A DNA stretch of 11,992 nucleotides from an uncultured Acidimicrobium sp. Lineage in GTDB: Bacteria > Actinomycetota > Acidimicrobiia > Acidimicrobiales > Ilumatobacteraceae. The DNA lies in NCBI GenBank assembly GCA_903853285.1, contig CAINTF010000137.1, forward strand, positions 1 through 11,992. The letters are read 5' to 3'. Position 1 is the stretch's first letter; each line of letters begins with the position of its first letter. The translations under genes were made by a program, and so were the position numbers. Positions 8,480 to 11,992 of this stretch are shown piece after piece. Under the pieces are notes generated by a model. The model searched no databases. It saw only the letters and a program-made list of their open reading frames with translations, and was not told where the DNA came from.

Positions 8480-8509
8480 AGTATGCCCTACCCGTGGGTA
8501 AGCGCGCAA
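8480..8509 (-). promoter_or_regulatory. Promoter-like boxes for the 6C-like RNA, with a palindrome in the spacer
   Basis: On the minus strand TTGCGC (8509-8504) and CATACT (8485-8480) are separated by 18 nt and would place transcription start near 8473, just before the first C-loop hairpin. Each box matches the sigma-70/SigA consensus only moderately. The spacer contains a perfect interrupted palindrome, TACCC-GT-GGGTA (8489-8500), where a repressor could sit. Confidence 0.4.
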
Positions 8510-8528
8510 GGCGAACGACACGATATCC

Positions 8529-8549
8529 CCTATCTATTTTTAAGATAGG
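8529..8549. promoter_or_regulatory. LysR-type regulator binding site (ATC-N9-GAT)
   Basis: CCTATCT (8529-8535), seven A/T bases and AGATAGG (8543-8549) form a perfect 7-bp inverted repeat. It contains ATC-N9-GAT (8532-8546), the classic LysR-family recognition pattern, and the looser T-N11-A motif. It lies 30 bp upstream of the lysR start, as expected for autoregulation, and is centred about 66 bp upstream of the predicted start of the divergent small RNA, the usual position of a LysR recognition site at a target promoter. Confidence 0.6.
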
Positions 8550-8579
8550 TAGACCCGTAAATTGGCTAGTCTGAGGACA

Positions 8580-9527
8580 ATGGAGATTCGCCACTTAGCC
8601 AGCCTGATCGCAATTGCCGACCACGGCTCGTTTTCGGGTGCCGCTCGGGCCCTCGGAACCGTGCAAAGTAACGTCTCCGCCCATATCTCTCGCCTTGAAA
8701 AAGACCTGGGAGTCGCCCTGGTCGAGCGAAATGGTGGTGCGCTCACCGAAGAAGGTGTGGTCGTAGTCGAACGCGCTCGTCGAATAATTCACGAATTACA
8801 AGACATTGAGGCCGATGTTCATTCAAGCGACACCGAAGTTGAGGGCGAGACACGCCTCGGTTGCATTGGAACCACCGGGCGGTGGCTCATGCCTCGACTT
8901 CTTCCAGCACTCAAAAAATCTCACCCCCTCGTGCGCGCCATCATTCACGAAGGCGGCACATCCAGTCTCATACCGCGCGTCTTGAGTGGAGAACTTGATG
9001 CCGCGATAGTCCACTTCCCTGTTGATGATCCCGAATTAGTTCTTGAACCATTGTTTTCCGAAGATCTTGTGTTGCTCGTACATGCAAAACACAAATGGGC
9101 CACACTTGAAACAATTACGATCGCAGAACTTGTGACCGAACCAATCTTGCTCGCACCACGCAATACTGCGCTTCGAAAAATTATCGATCGTGCGGCAGGC
9201 GCACAACGACTTGCCTTTACTGCGCAAGCAGAAATCGACGGAGTGCGACTACTCACTTCACTCGCATTCGAAGGATTTGGGCCAGCAATTGTTCCTGCAA
9301 CCGCTATTCCTGGATGGCTCAAAGGTGAATTCGTGCGCGTAACTATTCCAGAACTTCCGCGACGAGTGGTTGGATGGGCTTCGCGACGACGACCAATTCC
9401 TAACAAATCGACTCGTGCAGCACTTGAAGTCACCAAAAATGTTGTTGCAAAAAGTGGAGATCGCCAGCCTGGAGTAACTACGGCTCTTGTTTCACCCAGT
9501 CAAACTTCGTCTACAGTCAAGGCGTGA
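8580..9527 (+). CDS. LysR-family transcriptional regulator
   Basis: A 315-residue LysR-type regulator. The N-terminal winged helix-turn-helix covers residues 1-60 (MEIRHLASLIAIADHGSFSG, then AARALGTVQSNVSAHISRLE, then LTEEG), followed by a linker helix (60-85) and a periplasmic-binding-protein-like effector domain from about 90 (TRLGCIGTTGRWLMPRLLPAL) to about 285. Residues 290-315 are a Ser/Thr-rich tail outside the fold. ATG 8580 gives the standard LysR start; GAGGA lies only 2 nt before it, an unusually short gap, so initiation may be weak. TTG 8562 would add six atypical residues. Its TGA overlaps the ATG of the carboxyltransferase gene by one base (TGATG), so the two are very likely co-translated. 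The usual mode is autorepression and inducer-dependent control of neighbours; candidates here are its own operon and the divergent small RNA. The effector is unknown. Confidence 0.93.
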   Translation: MEIRHLASLIAIADHGSFSGAARALGTVQSNVSAHISRLEKDLGVALVERNGGALTEEGVVVVERARRIIHELQDIEADVHSSDTEVEGETRLGCIGTTGRWLMPRLLPALKKSHPLVRAIIHEGGTSSLIPRVLSGELDAAIVHFPVDDPELVLEPLFSEDLVLLVHAKHKWATLETITIAELVTEPILLAPRNTALRKIIDRAAGAQRLAFTAQAEIDGVRLLTSLAFEGFGPAIVPATAIPGWLKGEFVRVTIPELPRRVVGWASRRRPIPNKSTRAALEVTKNVVAKSGDRQPGVTTALVSPSQTSSTVKA

Positions 9528-10897
9528 TGGGATTGAACAGCAAAGCATCGATCCCAGTCCAACTGCAACAAGCGGTTAAAGGCGCGGTCAGCGCTGAAGT
9601 GCGATTACTCAGCGAATCGCAACGCAACGTTGTTTGGGTTGAAATTGATCCGACAGTCCATTTCGGAGCGCTCTCCGCAGATGCATCTGGCGTCATCGCA
9701 AACGCAGCGACGACAGCACTCAATCAACGCTTGCCGCTCGTGTTGTCCATGGCATCATCCGGAGCCGACATTCTTGGAGGAATAGACGCATTATTTGGAT
9801 GGGGTCAAGCTGCGCGAAGAGTCGCAATGTGTTCCGGCATCGTTCCTATTTTTACCATCGTGACCGGTCCTGCTGTGAGCGGCCCAGCACTACTCATAGG
9901 TCTGAGCGACTTTGTGATCATGACCAAGGATTCGTATGCATTTGTATCCGGCCCCACCATGGTCGCCGAATTCACTGGTATCACAATGACCAACGAAGAG
10001 CTTGGTGGCACCGATGCTCACTCTCGACAAAGTGGTGTTGCGAGTTTGGTCGTTGCAGATGTAGAGAGTGCACTCATTGCACTCGAACAACTGCTCTCAT
10101 TTATTCCGGACAATGTAGACAACGTTGCTCCTCATGTTGCAACCAATGACCCTTCAGATCGCCTTACGCCTGAAGCTGGCGCAATTATTCCCGACACTGC
10201 AACGGGCAGTTACGACGTGCGTAAAATCATTCGGGCCATCGCCGACGACGCAGACATGCTCGAGGTACGCGAAAGCTGGGCGGCCAATGTCATCACCGCG
10301 TTCATCACTATCGATGGTGAATCAGTAGGCGTGGTCGCCAATCAACCAATGGTGCTGGCTGGCACGCTGGATATTCCTGCTTCACAAAAGGCTGCTCGAT
10401 TTGTTTCGTTCTGTGATGCCTTCAACATTCCCCTGCTCACACTTGTTGACACGCCAGGTTTTTATCCCGGCAAAGACCTGGAATGGCGCGGCATGATTCG
10501 ACATGGAGGACAACTCGTCTTTGCATATGCTCGTGCGACTGTGCCCCGCGTTTGCGTCATCCTCCGCAAAAGTTATGGAGGCGCCTACATCGTTATGGAC
10601 TCAAAAGGCATGGGCAACGACTTATGCATGGCTTGGCCAAGTGCGGAACTTGCGGTCATGGGTGCTGGTCAGGCTGCTGCGATCTTGCAACGACGTGCGA
10701 CACCAGAAGAGCGTGCAGCATTCGAAGCCGACTACACCGAGCGCCTACTCAACCCTTATGTTGCTGCCGAGCGTGGATACATCGACGCAGTCATTAACCC
10801 TGCGGAAACACGACGTGAAATTTCGGCTGCATTCACTATGTTGCGCGACAAGCGCGAGCGACTCCCTGCTCGCAAACACGACAACTCGCCCCTGTAG
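9527..10897 (+). CDS. Acyl-CoA carboxylase beta subunit (carboxyltransferase), N-terminally short
   Basis: Family members move the carboxyl group from carboxybiotin to an acyl-CoA (acetyl- or propionyl-CoA), working with a biotin-carrying alpha chain that is not in this window. The 456-residue protein matches the AccD/PccB crotonase-like double domain. The C-terminal half is canonical: VGVVANQPMVLAGTLD, VDTPGFYPGKD, the oxyanion motif RKSYGGAYIVM, AWPSAELAVMGAGQAAAI, LLNPYVAAERGYID, and a basic end similar to PccB. The residue after GGAY is Ile355; in Streptomyces coelicolor this position is Asp in PccB and Ile in the acetyl-CoA-accepting AccB, which hints at a wider substrate range. The N-terminal half is divergent: the usual opening of about 75 residues (TARERI...GSF) is absent, GGARIQEG becomes SGADILGG, and GPCAGG becomes GPAVSG. 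It cannot be extended, because an in-frame stop lies at 9425-9427 with no start codon in between except GTG 9524. Coupled to lysR by a one-base overlap. Confidence 0.88.
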   Translation: MGLNSKASIPVQLQQAVKGAVSAEVRLLSESQRNVVWVEIDPTVHFGALSADASGVIANAATTALNQRLPLVLSMASSGADILGGIDALFGWGQAARRVAMCSGIVPIFTIVTGPAVSGPALLIGLSDFVIMTKDSYAFVSGPTMVAEFTGITMTNEELGGTDAHSRQSGVASLVVADVESALIALEQLLSFIPDNVDNVAPHVATNDPSDRLTPEAGAIIPDTATGSYDVRKIIRAIADDADMLEVRESWAANVITAFITIDGESVGVVANQPMVLAGTLDIPASQKAARFVSFCDAFNIPLLTLVDTPGFYPGKDLEWRGMIRHGGQLVFAYARATVPRVCVILRKSYGGAYIVMDSKGMGNDLCMAWPSAELAVMGAGQAAAILQRRATPEERAAFEADYTERLLNPYVAAERGYIDAVINPAETRREISAAFTMLRDKRERLPARKHDNSPL

Positions 10898-10962
10898 CGA
10901 GGCAACCGCTAAACTCGTACGTGGGGACAGGAAGCTCCTCATCAAAATTGAAGGGAATCAAG

Positions 10963-11992
10963 ATGGCTGAAACAATCACCATCATCGATGACCGAACAGG
11001 CAAAAAAGTTACTGTTCAAGTCAAAGATGGCGTCTTTGCCTCATCGGCGCTACGTGAACTCGATCCGAATCTTCGGATGTATGACCCAGCCTTTTTGTCG
11101 ACAGCAGCATGTGCGTCATCCATCACCTATCTAGATGGTGAAGCAGGAATTCTGCGCTATCGCGGTTACCCAATCGAACAGCTTGCCGAAAAATCAACCT
11201 TCCTTGAAGTCGCTTACCTCCTACTCAAAGGCGAGCTTCCAACAAGCCAGGAATTAGAAGCCTGGAATTTCGAAGTCACTCATCACACGATGATTCACGA
11301 AAACATGCGCAAGCGCTTTGTTGACGGCTTCCATTACGACGCACACCCAATGGGCATGTTTATTTCCGCTATCGCAGCTCTTGGAACCTTTTATGACGAT
11401 TCCAAAAATATCTTCGACGAGGAAGTACTGAATAAGCAGATCCGCCGGCTAGTCGCCAAAGTTCCAACCATCGCAGCAATGACTTACCGTTTCTCGTCTG
11501 GATTGCCATTCGTGTTGCCAAACAACTCGATGTCATACGCACAGAACTTTCTCAACATGATGTACCGCATCGGCGATGACTACACAGTGCATCCAGCACT
11601 TGCTCGCGCAATGGATGTGTTGTTTATTTTGCACGCAGATCATGAACAAAACTGTGGCACGACCACGATGCGAGTAGTTGCGTCATCACATGCCGATCCG
11701 TATTCGGCGACTGCAGCAGCTGCGGCAGCGCTGTCTGGCCCACTCCACGGTGGTGCTAACGAAGCAGTGATTCGCATGCTCACAGAAATCGGCGACATTA
11801 AGAATGTTCCTGCATTCGTCGAAAGCGTTAAGGCTGGCGAAGGCAAGCTCATGGGCTTTGGTCATCGCGTGTATAAGAACTACGACCCGAGGGCGAAGAT
11901 AGTCAGAAGAGTGGCAGAAGACGTCTTTTCAGTGTGCGGCCGAGAGGAACTCATCGACATCGCAATGGCCCTGGAGAAAATCGCCCTGAGCG
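10963..11992 (+). CDS. gltA: Citrate synthase, C-terminally cut by the window edge
   Basis: Condenses acetyl-CoA and oxaloacetate to citrate, the entry step of the TCA cycle. 343 codons are visible of about 430 expected for the long bacterial (GltA) type, which has the small N-terminal beta domain seen here (TITIIDDRTGKKVTVQVKDG). Motifs: LDGEAGILRYRGYPIEQLAE near residue 57, LHADHEQNCGTTTMR (about 225), SGPLHGGANEAV with His262, and GFGHRVYKNYDPRAK with His301. These match the two histidines of the His-His-Asp catalytic triad; the Asp lies beyond the edge. ATG 10963 is preceded by GAAGGGA at 10950-10956, a good ribosome binding site 6 nt upstream. A 65-bp gap after the carboxyltransferase stop has TAAACT (10910-10915) as a weak -10 and no clear -35 or terminator, so read-through from the lysR operon is possible. 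From about 11881 Arg codons change from all CGN to mostly AGR. Confidence 0.96.
   Translation, partial: MAETITIIDDRTGKKVTVQVKDGVFASSALRELDPNLRMYDPAFLSTAACASSITYLDGEAGILRYRGYPIEQLAEKSTFLEVAYLLLKGELPTSQELEAWNFEVTHHTMIHENMRKRFVDGFHYDAHPMGMFISAIAALGTFYDDSKNIFDEEVLNKQIRRLVAKVPTIAAMTYRFSSGLPFVLPNNSMSYAQNFLNMMYRIGDDYTVHPALARAMDVLFILHADHEQNCGTTTMRVVASSHADPYSATAAAAAALSGPLHGGANEAVIRMLTEIGDIKNVPAFVESVKAGEGKLMGFGHRVYKNYDPRAKIVRRVAEDVFSVCGREELIDIAMALEKIALS

Noticed and set aside
8945..9436. 163-codon minus-strand frame inside lysR
   Set aside because: Ser/Arg/Pro-rich shadow of the lysR effector domain with no domain of its own.
9524..9526. GTG start for the carboxyltransferase
   Set aside because: The ATG directly after it is preferred and gives the common one-base stop/start overlap; the difference is a single residue.
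10503..10970. 155-codon plus-strand frame overlapping the carboxyltransferase and the gltA start
   Set aside because: It is a second frame over conserved carboxyltransferase motifs and shows no domain.

Overview
The window looks like a chromosomal stretch of central carbon and nitrogen metabolism from a bacterium of medium GC content (about half GC by eye). The best guess is an actinobacterium, perhaps an Acidimicrobiia-like aquatic lineage. The reasons are the actinobacterial-type GltB, acyl-CoA carboxylase beta chain and citrate synthase, several gene starts with no Shine-Dalgarno sequence, and an intergenic RNA that resembles the actinobacterial 6C family. This placement is inference; no rRNA or marker gene is present. 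No mobile element, tRNA, rRNA or CRISPR array was seen.

Layout. Positions 1-3288 (minus) hold the first 1096 codons of the glutamate synthase large chain (gltB), which runs off the left edge. A leader of about 120 bp upstream of it carries an operator-like inverted repeat. Positions 3411-4283 (minus) encode a crotonase-superfamily protein. It diverges from a nitroreductase-family flavoprotein at 4340-4984 (plus), which converges on a GntR/HutC-type regulator at 4989-5741 (minus). The regulator gene is divergent from a mitochondrial-type aconitase (5789-8065, plus), and a GT...TA...AC-rich operator candidate lies over the regulator's start codon in the aconitase promoter region. A small three-helix membrane protein follows at 8084-8347.

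The gene-free stretch 8348-8579 is the most interesting part. On the minus strand it reads as a compact small-RNA gene: promoter-like boxes, two stem-loops whose loops carry runs of six and five C, and a GC-rich terminator hairpin with a U-rich tail. Facing it on the plus strand is a LysR-type regulator gene (8580-9527). A textbook ATC-N9-GAT LysR site lies between the two, at about -66 from the predicted RNA start. The lysR stop codon overlaps by one base the start of an N-terminally shortened acyl-CoA carboxylase carboxyltransferase (9527-10897). The window ends inside a citrate synthase gene (10963 onward, plus), whose last ~110 bases show a sudden change in arginine codon use.

How the parts fit. 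Citrate synthase and aconitase are the first two TCA-cycle enzymes; glutamate synthase draws on 2-oxoglutarate made by that cycle; the carboxyltransferase and crotonase act on acyl-CoA pools. Two local regulators (GntR/HutC and LysR) and one probable sRNA sit at the branch points, so the region may be a locally controlled TCA/acyl-CoA module. The regulatory links are inferred from position and site sequence only.
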